A stretch of DNA of 64,000 nucleotides, taken from NCBI GenBank assembly GCA_026391715.1, contig JAPLDO010000022.1, forward strand, positions 1-64,000. Direction: 5' to 3'. The stretch comes from Bacteroidota bacterium. GTDB lineage: Bacteria > Bacteroidota > Bacteroidia > Bacteroidales > FEN-979. A model generated the notes under the pieces. That model made no database searches. It was not told where the DNA came from and saw only the letters and a program-made list of their open reading frames with translations. Both the position numbers and the translations under genes were made by a program. Shown piece after piece: positions 27,932 through 36,847 of the stretch. The stretch's first letter is position 1; every line of letters begins with the position of its first letter.

Positions 27932-30780
27932 TGGAACTGTGGATTGGCGCCGTAAACCTTGGGATTTTGTATGCCTTCATGGCAATCGGAACCTTTATAA
28001 CCTATAAACTCTATTCGTTTCCCGATATAACCATTGATGGAACCTTTGCCACCGGCGCGGCTGTTGCATCAATCCTGATTGTGGATGGGTGGAATCCGCT
28101 TCTCGTTCTTCCGGTTGCTTTTCTCGTTGGTTCTCTCGCAGGATTTATTACAGGATTTATCCATACCCGGTTCAAAATTGAAGGATTGCTTGCCGGTATT
28201 CTGGTAATGACCGGACTGTACTCGGTAAACCTGCATATCATGGGAAAGTCGAACATCCCGCTGCTTACCAGCAAAACCTTCGTTTCTATTCTTTCCTCAG
28301 TAAATCCGGGTTTGCCGCCTGAACTGTGGACATGCTTTTTTCTCGTTGCCGCGATGCTTTTCTTCTGGATTCTCGTTTCGCTGTTTCTGAAAACCGACTT
28401 CGGATTAACCATGCGCGCTACCGGCAATAATCCGGTTATGGTGGCGGCGCAGGGAGTTTCGGTGAACAGGATTAAAATTTTCGGCGTCGCCATTGCCAAT
28501 GGTTTTGTTGGAATTTCAGGAGCTTTGATTGCCCAGTACCAGGGATTTGCCGATATCGGAATGGGAATCGGATCAATTATCTTCAGTCTCGCCGCTGTTA
28601 TAATCGGAGAAGCTATTCTGCGTAGCCGTTCCGTGTTTGTCCAGGTTCTTGGGGTGATTATCGGTTCGGTCATTTTCCGGCTCGCCGTGGCATTCGCGCT
28701 CAATGTTGGCATGAATCCTAACGACCTGAAGCTGATTACCGCTGTTTTCGTTCTGTTTACTCTCGTTGCTACCGGGGCTTTTGGAAAAAACTCATCCGGC
28801 TTCATGAAGAAAGTTTACAACTGGCTCCGTATAAAAAACCGGAGGATTTTCCTTTTCCTTGGATTGACTATTCTCATCGCAGGTTATTTCATTGGTAAAC
28901 AAATGATTTTCCCTTCAGAACGAAATCACATGGTGAAGATTGGCGTAGTGTTGGCAAACCAGAGCGACATCCTTACCAAAACCCGCGACGGACTTTACAG
29001 CGAGCTTACCCGACTTGGGTACGTCAATGGAAAAAATTGCGTTATCCTTGAACAGAACGCCGAGGGCGATATCCCTACAAACCTCACCATCATTGACCAT
29101 TTTATACATCAAAAGGTTGATATTTTCATTCCAATTTCCACTGCCTCCACGCAGGCTGCGCTGAATAAAATCAAAAACCGTCCGATTGTTTTTGCAACCG
29201 TTGCAAATCCGTTTATGATTGGCGCGGGAACATCGCCTGTGAACCATCCGCCCAACATCACCGGCGTTTACGGAGCATCGCCGATTAAAGAATTATTAGC
29301 GATTTTCCGTCAGATGTACCGCGGAAAGGTTAAAATTGGCGTTATTTATAATCCCGCCTATCCCAATACGGTTTCAAATCTGAAGGATATGAAGACGGCG
29401 CTTGAAAACGACAAGGATATCCGTCTGGAAGAGGCAACGGTTTCTAATTCCAATGATGTTTACCAGGCCGCTCTCGCCATTGCGAACAGAGACGTTGCCG
29501 CCTTTGTTCTGATCAACGACCTCACTGTTTTCAATTCCTTTGAATCGGTCGTAAGGGTTTCGAAAAACAACGAAATTCCGATTTTCACCTGCGACGCCGA
29601 AAGGCTGAAAGATGGCGCGCTTATAGTTTACGGCTATGAATATTACGGAAGCGGAATGCAGGCTGCTCATCTGGTCAACAGGATTATCCGTGGCGAAAGT
29701 CCGCAAAATATCCCGTTTGAAAAGTATAAGATATTAACTTATGGATTAAACTATGATGTAGCGAGAGAACTTAGTACGCCAATTCCGGCTGCGATACGCC
29801 TCGCTGCTGATTCCTGGGTTAGGGATGGTATTTTGACCAGACCGGCATTTACGCTTCCACCCGATCCAGAGTTGTGGCGCGAAAAAAAGGTGGCGCTGTT
29901 TCAGTTTAGCAGCAGCTCGTTACTTGACATGAGCATGCATGGCTTCAATCAGCAAATCAACAGTTTTGCCGCAGAGCGCTCAATCAAATTTAAGATGGAG
30001 GAGTACAATGCTCATGGCGATTTTTCGACAGGGCAAAGCATTGCGACCGCCATTGTTGAAAAAAACTATGATTATGTTGTCACCTTCTCAACTCTCGCGC
30101 TTCAGATAATGGCAAGCGTCAACAAAAAAATCCCGCACGTTTTCTGTGCCGTTACCGATCCGATTAAAGCCGGTGTTGCCACAACATTAAGCGACCATCA
30201 GCAAAATCTTACAGGGCTTGCTACGCCGCAGCCGGTTGAAGCGACAATAAAATTAATGCGTCAGGTATTTCCTTTTGCAAAAAAAATTGGGATGATCTGG
30301 AATACCAGCGAGGTGAATTCTGAAATTTGTACCATAAAAGCCCGCGCAGCCTGTAAACAGTATGGATTTCAGTTGACAGAGCGGACAATTACCACCCTGG
30401 ACGACCTCGACGACGCCAGAAAATCTATCGTCAGTTCCGGGATAGATATCTTTTTTATCTCCGGCGATGTGATGATATCTCAGGTAATACCGCAACTTGC
30501 AAAACCGATGACCCAGGAAAAGATACCGTTTTTTTCAAATACCGCAGAGGATGTAAACTCCGGAACTTTTATCAGCCTCGGCGCCGATTATTCGCAGGTT
30601 GGGGAAAAAGCTGCCGAAGTTTTTATTGGCGTGGTGAAAGGGACAAATCCAAAAGATATTCCCATCGAATTGTATGTGCCATTTTCACTGGGAATTAATC
30701 TGAATCTCGCAAAAGAATTTGGAGTAGCTATTCCCGATACAATGATCAGCGCCGCAAAAATAGTAGTCCGCCAGCCATGA
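27931..30780 (+). CDS. ABC permease fused to two TrpX-like substrate-binding domains
   Basis: Residues 1-290 are a BPD_transp_2-type permease (YKLYSFPDITIDGTFATGAA, TMRATGNNPVMVAAQG, RLAVAFALNVGMNPNDLKL), like the permease of TrpXYZ-type systems. A further membrane helix (IFLFLGLTILIAGYFIG) carries the chain outside. Two tandem substrate-binding domains follow: about 334-640 (KIGVVLANQSDILTKTRDGL) and about 653-949 (VALFQFSSSSLLDMSMHGF), each like the ABC_sub_bind family. Normally these parts are separate proteins. A permease dimer would carry four binding domains. The reading frame is continuous with no sign of error at the junctions. The substrate may be an aromatic amino acid by family, but this is unproven. 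Confidence 0.88.
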   Translation: MELWIGAVNLGILYAFMAIGTFITYKLYSFPDITIDGTFATGAAVASILIVDGWNPLLVLPVAFLVGSLAGFITGFIHTRFKIEGLLAGILVMTGLYSVNLHIMGKSNIPLLTSKTFVSILSSVNPGLPPELWTCFFLVAAMLFFWILVSLFLKTDFGLTMRATGNNPVMVAAQGVSVNRIKIFGVAIANGFVGISGALIAQYQGFADIGMGIGSIIFSLAAVIIGEAILRSRSVFVQVLGVIIGSVIFRLAVAFALNVGMNPNDLKLITAVFVLFTLVATGAFGKNSSGFMKKVYNWLRIKNRRIFLFLGLTILIAGYFIGKQMIFPSERNHMVKIGVVLANQSDILTKTRDGLYSELTRLGYVNGKNCVILEQNAEGDIPTNLTIIDHFIHQKVDIFIPISTASTQAALNKIKNRPIVFATVANPFMIGAGTSPVNHPPNITGVYGASPIKELLAIFRQMYRGKVKIGVIYNPAYPNTVSNLKDMKTALENDKDIRLEEATVSNSNDVYQAALAIANRDVAAFVLINDLTVFNSFESVVRVSKNNEIPIFTCDAERLKDGALIVYGYEYYGSGMQAAHLVNRIIRGESPQNIPFEKYKILTYGLNYDVARELSTPIPAAIRLAADSWVRDGILTRPAFTLPPDPELWREKKVALFQFSSSSLLDMSMHGFNQQINSFAAERSIKFKMEEYNAHGDFSTGQSIATAIVEKNYDYVVTFSTLALQIMASVNKKIPHVFCAVTDPIKAGVATTLSDHQQNLTGLATPQPVEATIKLMRQVFPFAKKIGMIWNTSEVNSEICTIKARAACKQYGFQLTERTITTLDDLDDARKSIVSSGIDIFFISGDVMISQVIPQLAKPMTQEKIPFFSNTAEDVNSGTFISLGADYSQVGEKAAEVFIGVVKGTNPKDIPIELYVPFSLGINLNLAKEFGVAIPDTMISAAKIVVRQP

Positions 30781-31589
30781 TAAGTATTTCAAATATAAAC
30801 AAGGTTTTCAATGCGGGTGAACCTGACGAGGTGAGCGCTCTTAAAGAGGTGAATCTGATTATTCACGAGCATGAATTTGTGACAGTTATCGGAACCAACG
30901 GATCGGGAAAATCAACTCTTTTGAATGTCATTGCAGGAAGCGCTGCCACCGACAAGGGTATAATCACAATTGATGGAACCGACGTTACGCGCAAAGCTGA
31001 TTTTCAACGCGCGAAGTACATCTCCCGCGTTTTCCAGAATCCATACTCAGGAACGGCGCCGGGAATGACTATTGCCGAAAACCTGTTGATGGCATTTTTC
31101 CGGGGTGGCGCACGGTATCCGGTGATCAGTCTCAAGGGTCAGTTGAAGGATAAGTTCCGCACTCAGCTTGCCTCATTGGATATGCAACTGGAAGACCGGC
31201 TCGACAACCTCATGGGATCGTTATCGGGCGGGCAGCGGCAGGCAGTGACACTTCTTATGGCTGTTTTGCAAACCCCGAAGGTGTTACTGCTCGATGAACA
31301 TATCGCTGCGCTCGACCCCAAAAGCGCCGCGCAGATTATCAGGCTTACTCAGAAATTCGTCTCCGAAAACAATCTGACAACGCTTATGGTGACCCATTCT
31401 ATGAAAAATGCGCTTGAATCAGGGAATCGCATGATCATGATGCACAAGGGCAGAATTATTGAGGATTTTCAGGAACAGGATAAAAAAAATCTGACCGTTG
31501 AGGATTTATTGAGTAAATTTGAAGATATCAGAAAAGCTGAAAAACTGACTCCCGAATTGATTGATTCCTTAAAAAATCAATATATATGA
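30777..31589 (+). CDS. ABC transporter ATPase of the fused-permease system
   Basis: The 270-residue ATPase has Walker A GTNGSGKSTLL, Q-loop RVFQNPYSGTAPGMT, signature GSLSGGQRQAVTLL, Walker B VLLLDEHIAALDP and H-loop MVTHSMKNALESG. The DEH-AALDP form is typical of the TrpZ-like ATPases that serve TrpXY systems, matching the upstream permease. It overlaps the permease gene by four bases (ATGA) and the next gene by four, so all three are translated together. Confidence 0.93.
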   Translation: MISISNINKVFNAGEPDEVSALKEVNLIIHEHEFVTVIGTNGSGKSTLLNVIAGSAATDKGIITIDGTDVTRKADFQRAKYISRVFQNPYSGTAPGMTIAENLLMAFFRGGARYPVISLKGQLKDKFRTQLASLDMQLEDRLDNLMGSLSGGQRQAVTLLMAVLQTPKVLLLDEHIAALDPKSAAQIIRLTQKFVSENNLTTLMVTHSMKNALESGNRMIMMHKGRIIEDFQEQDKKNLTVEDLLSKFEDIRKAEKLTPELIDSLKNQYI

Positions 31590-32836
31590 AAACATTCATC
31601 AGACTGACTCCTCTCTTTTTGTTAATTTTTCTAATTGCGTCATGCAGCAAATCACGTGAAGTCGCTTACATTCCAACCGCTGAGGAAGGGCTGCGCGTTG
31701 GGGTTCTTCTTTCTCTTTCGGGTACAGGTTTTTCGTCAGGAGAGGCTTCCCGCGCATCTTTGGAGATTGCCAGGCAGGATATTCTCAATTATTTTTCGGC
31801 AACGGGAATTAATCAGAATCTTACCCTTTATATAGTTGATACAAAAACCGACACAGCGGAGGCGTTGAGACAAATTAAAGGCTTTTACGAAAAAGGCATA
31901 AGGCTGGTGATTGGTCCATACAGCAGCGCCGAACTTGCCGCCATTCGCGAGTTTGCCAACAGTCGCAATATGTTGGCAGTAAGTCCGTCGAGCGTAGCGG
32001 TATCGCTTGCTATACCCGGCGATAATATTTTTCGGTTTGTTTCCTGTGATTTAATCCAGGGAAAAGCAATGGCAAAAATGCTCACAGATGATAAGATAAA
32101 AATGGTTGTTCCTATTATCCGCGATGATGTATGGGGCAAAGATCTCTTGACTGCCACCCAAACAGAGTTCGTGAAAAGCGGCGGCGCAGTGCACCCGGCA
32201 ATTAAGTATAATCCGGCAGTTACTGATTTTTCACTGGCTTTGACTCAACTGGACGATGCTGTTTCCTCGGTTCTGAAAATGTATGATCCCAACGATGTCG
32301 CCGTATATTTGGCAAGTTTTGCCGAAGGCGCAATTATACTTGGGAATGCTAAAAAATTTACCGGGTTGAACAACGTTTACTGGTACGGAAGCTCTGCTTT
32401 TGCTGAAAATACCGCTGTAATTTCCGACACAAACGCGGCGTTGTTTGCCTATACTCATGGTTTACCATGTCCTATCTTTGGCCTCGACGACGCTGCAAAG
32501 TCTATCTGGCAACCCCTCCGTGATCGTATTCAGTCTCAAATTGGCAGGCAACCCGACGTCTATGCATTAACGGCTTACGACGCCTTGTGGGTTATTGTAA
32601 AAGCCATGATTGCCGCTGGAAATGGCGCTTCAATTGAGAAGATAAAAAATGCCTTCATAGCCGAATCAAATACCTATTTTGGCGCCACAGGTCGCACTTT
32701 GCTCGATACCAACGGCGATCGCGCCATAGGAAATTATGATTTCTGGGCAGTGAAACGCGACAGCGTCAATTTTAGCTGGAAAACAATTGCCCGCTACAAT
32801 TCTGCCGATGGCAGCCTGATTAGGTTTAAACCTTAA
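31586..32836 (+). CDS. LivK-type periplasmic binding lipoprotein
   Basis: The 416-residue protein has a lipoprotein signal (FLLIFLIASCSKS) and a type 1 periplasmic-binding fold: LRVGVLLSLSGTGFSSGEASR, RLVIGPYSSAELAAIREFA and AVSPSSVAVS. This is the branched-chain amino acid (LivK, Peripla_BP_6) family, different from the two TrpX-like domains fused to the permease. It is the last gene of the operon and overlaps the ATPase by four bases. It could be an extra binding protein for the transporter, or a ligand sensor for the phosphatase-STAS arm. Confidence 0.9.
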   Translation: MKTFIRLTPLFLLIFLIASCSKSREVAYIPTAEEGLRVGVLLSLSGTGFSSGEASRASLEIARQDILNYFSATGINQNLTLYIVDTKTDTAEALRQIKGFYEKGIRLVIGPYSSAELAAIREFANSRNMLAVSPSSVAVSLAIPGDNIFRFVSCDLIQGKAMAKMLTDDKIKMVVPIIRDDVWGKDLLTATQTEFVKSGGAVHPAIKYNPAVTDFSLALTQLDDAVSSVLKMYDPNDVAVYLASFAEGAIILGNAKKFTGLNNVYWYGSSAFAENTAVISDTNAALFAYTHGLPCPIFGLDDAAKSIWQPLRDRIQSQIGRQPDVYALTAYDALWVIVKAMIAAGNGASIEKIKNAFIAESNTYFGATGRTLLDTNGDRAIGNYDFWAVKRDSVNFSWKTIARYNSADGSLIRFKP

Positions 32837-32999
32837 TCAAAATCGTCAATCGTAATATTATGTATTTTTGTCTTGCATTGGAACAATAAATTTCATTAGC
32901 ATATTTCAACTGCCACTTTTCTCTATCGTCTATTCTTTATTGTTTCTCACTTTAATATGCGCTAAATTCTTTCAGTACAATCTTTAACCTTATCAAGCG

Positions 33000-33668
33000 A
33001 TGCCTGAAAATTCCGATCTGCAACAAAAGAAATTGGAGGCAGAAATTAAACTTCTCGAAGCGCAATTAAAAGACAAACCGAAGGAGAGCAAGATTGAGAG
33101 CCTGATAAAAAATTGGATCGGGATTGTTCTCACAATCATTTCGGTATGCAGCGCCATTGGCGGGTTAATTGTTCCATCCTGCAATTACATTGCTGAGAAA
33201 AAGAACGAACTTACCTATAATTTAAATACTGAAATGATAGGATTAGTGGATAAGTTGAGCGATACAAATTCCATAAAATGTGAAAATGCCGCGATCTTAC
33301 TGGGATATTATGAAAGAAATGCAACTCCGGTACTGTTAGCTCATCTTGAAAGTCCCAAAGATGAAATGTTATATAAGCGGATAACCTCAGTTTTATGTGC
33401 TATTTATGAAAAAGACCCGAAAGAGACCATAAACCTGATTGATATGGAATTTGAGCGAAATATGTCAATTATGACTCAAAACCCGGATTACTCAAAACAA
33501 GAACAGGATGCAATTCTAAATCTCCTTAAACTCGTCAAAGCTCTTAGATCCTCACCGTCAAATGCGTCAAGAATAATTAATTATATAAAGAATTTTAAAT
33601 ATTTCACTCCGAATATTATAAAAACGTATCCAACAATCTACGAGGAGTTTTTAACTTTAGAGAAGTAA
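33000..33668 (+). CDS. Membrane-anchored coiled-coil protein, function unknown
   Basis: The 222-residue protein starts with a charged coiled coil (LQQKKLEAEIKLLEAQLKD), followed by one membrane helix (WIGIVLTIISVCSAIGGLIV). The helical remainder (SIKCENAAILLGYYERNATPVLLAHLE) resembles a HEAT or ARM type solenoid. I do not recognise the family. A TATTTTTG box at 32863-32870 is a possible promoter with a long leader. It is the first of three codirectional genes of similar AT-rich composition, and its job is probably shared with the two that follow. Confidence 0.6.
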   Translation: MPENSDLQQKKLEAEIKLLEAQLKDKPKESKIESLIKNWIGIVLTIISVCSAIGGLIVPSCNYIAEKKNELTYNLNTEMIGLVDKLSDTNSIKCENAAILLGYYERNATPVLLAHLESPKDEMLYKRITSVLCAIYEKDPKETINLIDMEFERNMSIMTQNPDYSKQEQDAILNLLKLVKALRSSPSNASRIINYIKNFKYFTPNIIKTYPTIYEEFLTLEK

Positions 33669-33732
33669 TCAAAACCATTTCCATTTTATGCTTTATGCTT
33701 TTCAGATAAATTCAACAAATTCCAACTGGAAC

Positions 33733-34557
33733 ATGATAAAACGAACGCTTCTTTTTTTCATAATCTATCTCTCAGTAGGGTTTCTTGCTGATAATTTTGC
33801 TCAAAGCAATATTGGGTATGTCGTTTCGGTTATACCACTTTTAGATCCAAATGATAAGATTAGAAACCTAAGCGAAGAACTCCGAGGGTCTTTCCTGGAA
33901 AAAAAAACCGAAAAAAACGTTCCCTTCTTTACTCCAGACCGGATCGTGGACCAAAATTTTAAAAAGGGATTGAATCATTGGCCTAACATAGATTATTTTC
34001 TCTCTTCAACTATTGAGCGCGTTAATGAAAAATATGTAAAACTGCACTTTTATTTTATTAAAAAAGCCCCCTATACGCAATATCCTACCTCGGCATTTAT
34101 TAAATATATTCGGTTATCAGACGGACCATCAAAAGAAGATATTCATGAAATCGTGGATCAGGTTACCTCAGAGATACAATTTATTGTTAAAAATGGCAAA
34201 ACAAAAGGGGTGCTTGAAGTCAGGGATTTTGAAAAAGCACAAAATCAGTCTGAGCAGGAACCGTCAGAGTTTTCAAAATGGCTGACAAATCAATTATGCA
34301 GACATCAAAAATTGAATAAGTCTTTTTCTGTCTATTATTTTAACAAAGATTATATGAATATCAAAGATTGTGATGATATTTTGTATGGAAGGTATCTCAA
34401 TGTCATGAGCAATACTTGTGATGTTGTGATAAAAATCACCTATGATAACACAATCATTGGAGGAATGAAATATACAATCAACAGAGACAATTATGACCAG
34501 GAAAATAACGCTGCAATAATTGAAAAAATAGCTGATAAAATCCTCAACAAAAAATAA
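33733..34557 (+). CDS. Secreted protein with TolB/FlgO-like repeats, unknown function
   Basis: From the ATG at 33733 (MIKRTLLFFIIYLSVG) a signal peptide ends near NFAQS. The mature part shows two weakly similar blocks: an N-terminal one (VVSVIPLLDPNDKIRNLSEELR, then NIDYFLSSTIERVNEKYVKL) and a C-terminal one (LTNQLCRHQKLNKSFSVYYF, then CDVVIKITYDNTIIGG). The pattern of a short strand, a helix, a query-like strand and a closing strand recalls the TolB N-terminal/FlgO fold. This is inference from pattern only. The ORF-track start at 33688 lacks a signal peptide. The stop is 3 bases before the next gene. Confidence 0.55.
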   Translation: MIKRTLLFFIIYLSVGFLADNFAQSNIGYVVSVIPLLDPNDKIRNLSEELRGSFLEKKTEKNVPFFTPDRIVDQNFKKGLNHWPNIDYFLSSTIERVNEKYVKLHFYFIKKAPYTQYPTSAFIKYIRLSDGPSKEDIHEIVDQVTSEIQFIVKNGKTKGVLEVRDFEKAQNQSEQEPSEFSKWLTNQLCRHQKLNKSFSVYYFNKDYMNIKDCDDILYGRYLNVMSNTCDVVIKITYDNTIIGGMKYTINRDNYDQENNAAIIEKIADKILNKK

Positions 34558-34560
34558 TGT

Positions 34561-36813
34561 ATGAAACCATCCATGATCCGATTTTTTTTAATTGCCTTTG
34601 CTATTGTTTTTTGTACCTGGCAGGGCGCTGCTTCCGATAAGGCGATCCGGATCGGGATAGAAAAATTTGTTCTGAGAGACTTTCAGAATAAGAGGTTGAC
34701 AGATACGCTTGATTTGCGATCTGTTATAGCCTTGAACCTTCTTAAAAATGACAATATCAGGGTGATATTCTTAAACAACGCCGCTGCCAGGTTAAAAAAA
34801 GATCCCTTAGGGAACAGGGATAGCTGTGATTTTATCCTCTTTGGCAGTTTTTCATTTTATGAGGATGAAATTTATATCAGGGCATCCTTAAACAATGTGG
34901 CATCCGGAATCTATTTTCATTTAGAGCCTGCAAGACTTAAATTGTCTGAAGCATACCGTAAAATGGATATTATTACCAAGCAGGTACTTGAGAAGGTCGG
35001 TTCGGAATTGGATATAATTAATGCGAAAAAATTTGCAATTATTTGCAGAACTGCCAGTAAAATGAAACCGCAGATTTATGATAATATCAGGTACCTGACA
35101 AATTTTGTCACCAGAACACTCCATGTGAAAAAAATTGCTTTAACGCCTGACTCCATCTCGGAAAATTTTTATTTTTCCGACCAACCCGATTCGGTCATTA
35201 TGGATTCCTTAAAGGTAGATGCGCTTTTATCTCTGATGTTTGTTAAATATGACGATAAAGAAAAGATATGCAATGTTGCTTTCCGGTCAGGAATTTCAAA
35301 GAAGATAATCCAATTGCCCACAATTACAATGTATTATAAAAATATCAGTTATAGCTCTGCGCTGAATTACTGGATTGGGGGTTTTATTCTCAATGTGGTG
35401 GATATGGATGGCAGGTTTAATACGGATTTGTTTGATTGTTCAAACAGAACCGTGAGTGATTTAATCGGCGCTGCAAATGCAAATTCACAGGCAGGTAATT
35501 ATTACCTGTCAAATTACAACCTGTTCCTGGCGATGGAACAAAAGCCGGATTCATCAGCGCTGCATAACCTCGCAGGTGATAACTTCCGAAATTCAGGAAA
35601 TCTCCGATTTGCCCTTCAGGAATATTTGAAGGCAAAAGAACTGGACCCGCAGAATTTTAAAGCGATCTATAATCTCGGAATTACATATACCAGGATGAAT
35701 GATTACCCGCGCGCCATCGCCGAACTGGAAAATGTGTTAAAGTATGATTACACCAATACGCATGTGATGCATGATCTTGGAAATGCCTACAATTTGAATG
35801 AAAATTATGAAGATGCGATTCTTAGCTACAAAAATGCCCTGGCACACGAACCGGGCAATGATAGTATTTTATCGTCTTTAGGTTCGGCATATTTGAATAT
35901 GGCAAAGATTGATTCTGTTCATTCAATGGAAAACCTTAATGAGGCTATGAGCGCCTTCAATGCCGCATTGCAGATACAACCCGGTAATTCAGAGTACCGC
36001 AAAAACATATCCAGAGTTTATATTGAGATGGGGTGGTATTATTATGCAACCGGCAGCTTCAAGGATGCGATAATTAGTTTTAAAAATTCAACTTTCGAGA
36101 CTAATTCAGAATACATTTATGATAACATCAGACTATGTTATATTTATAATGGACAGTTGGATAGCGCCTCCAACTATCTGTCGTTGCTAATTGCAAATGA
36201 TTCATTGCTAACATCCTACATTTATTATCAGCATGCGCAGGATATTAGGTATGCCTACCTCAACAGCGCCGACACAAACATAAGATCGTCTGTTATATAT
36301 GGCAATGCGGTTATATACTTTGCGAAAAAACATACGGCAATCATTCCATTGGATGAATACGGCTACTGGTTAATCGGCAATACTTATTCTTTCCTTGAAA
36401 AGGTTGACAGTTCATTGTTGTACCTTGATTCAGCCTACCGATTGAATGACAAAAATATAACGGTACTTCTTGATTTATGCGAGTCGCTTGTGCTGAACAA
36501 TAAGTTTGAATCCGGAATATCCCTGATCAACGAAGTAAGAAAATCAGAAGAGGTCTGGAACAGTTTTCAACCCGATAAACAGGCAATACTTCTGTTTTTG
36601 CTTGCAAGTGCAATTACGGCTTTAGATGGGAAGATGCCCGAATCAACGCTTAATGCTGTTAAAAATATCTTTACCAAAGACAAAAAGACAAAAATAAAAA
36701 ATTGGGATTACGGCGTTTATAAAAACTGGTTGTCAGACGTCCGGGTTATACCTGGTCATGACCAACTTGAGAACCTTCTCAAATTCATGGAGAGTAAAAC
36801 AGATCTGAAATAG
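34561..36813 (+). CDS. Secreted TPR protein with TolB/FlgO-like N-terminal domains
   Basis: The 750-residue protein has a signal peptide (FFLIAFAIVFCTWQGAAS). A first region (about 25-290) has two TolB/FlgO-like blocks (IRIGIEKFVLRDFQNKRLTD; FAIICRTASKMKPQIYDNIR). A long series of tetratricopeptide repeats begins near residue 300 and is clearest at AIYNLGITYTRMNDYPRAIAELENVL, shown here only in part. Its N-terminal part resembles the preceding gene, suggesting that the two arose from a shared ancestor and may form a complex. TPR arrays bind protein partners. The function is unknown; periplasm or outer-membrane inner face is the likely location. Confidence 0.65.
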   Translation: MKPSMIRFFLIAFAIVFCTWQGAASDKAIRIGIEKFVLRDFQNKRLTDTLDLRSVIALNLLKNDNIRVIFLNNAAARLKKDPLGNRDSCDFILFGSFSFYEDEIYIRASLNNVASGIYFHLEPARLKLSEAYRKMDIITKQVLEKVGSELDIINAKKFAIICRTASKMKPQIYDNIRYLTNFVTRTLHVKKIALTPDSISENFYFSDQPDSVIMDSLKVDALLSLMFVKYDDKEKICNVAFRSGISKKIIQLPTITMYYKNISYSSALNYWIGGFILNVVDMDGRFNTDLFDCSNRTVSDLIGAANANSQAGNYYLSNYNLFLAMEQKPDSSALHNLAGDNFRNSGNLRFALQEYLKAKELDPQNFKAIYNLGITYTRMNDYPRAIAELENVLKYDYTNTHVMHDLGNAYNLNENYEDAILSYKNALAHEPGNDSILSSLGSAYLNMAKIDSVHSMENLNEAMSAFNAALQIQPGNSEYRKNISRVYIEMGWYYYATGSFKDAIISFKNSTFETNSEYIYDNIRLCYIYNGQLDSASNYLSLLIANDSLLTSYIYYQHAQDIRYAYLNSADTNIRSSVIYGNAVIYFAKKHTAIIPLDEYGYWLIGNTYSFLEKVDSSLLYLDSAYRLNDKNITVLLDLCESLVLNNKFESGISLINEVRKSEEVWNSFQPDKQAILLFLLASAITALDGKMPESTLNAVKNIFTKDKKTKIKNWDYGVYKNWLSDVRVIPGHDQLENLLKFMESKTDLK

Positions 36814-36847
36814 CGGAAAAAGTAAATGAAATCCTAAATCACGAAAA

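Noticed and set aside
28011-28805. 264-codon ORF on the minus strand
   Set aside because: It lies fully antisense to the ABC permease domain, which has clear family sequence; the antisense translation is Pro-, Thr- and Arg-rich with no known domain and is a codon-bias shadow.
27931-30780. Fusion as a sequencing error
   Set aside because: The frame is open across both junctions with sensible linker and helix sequence, so a missed stop is unlikely from the sequence alone.
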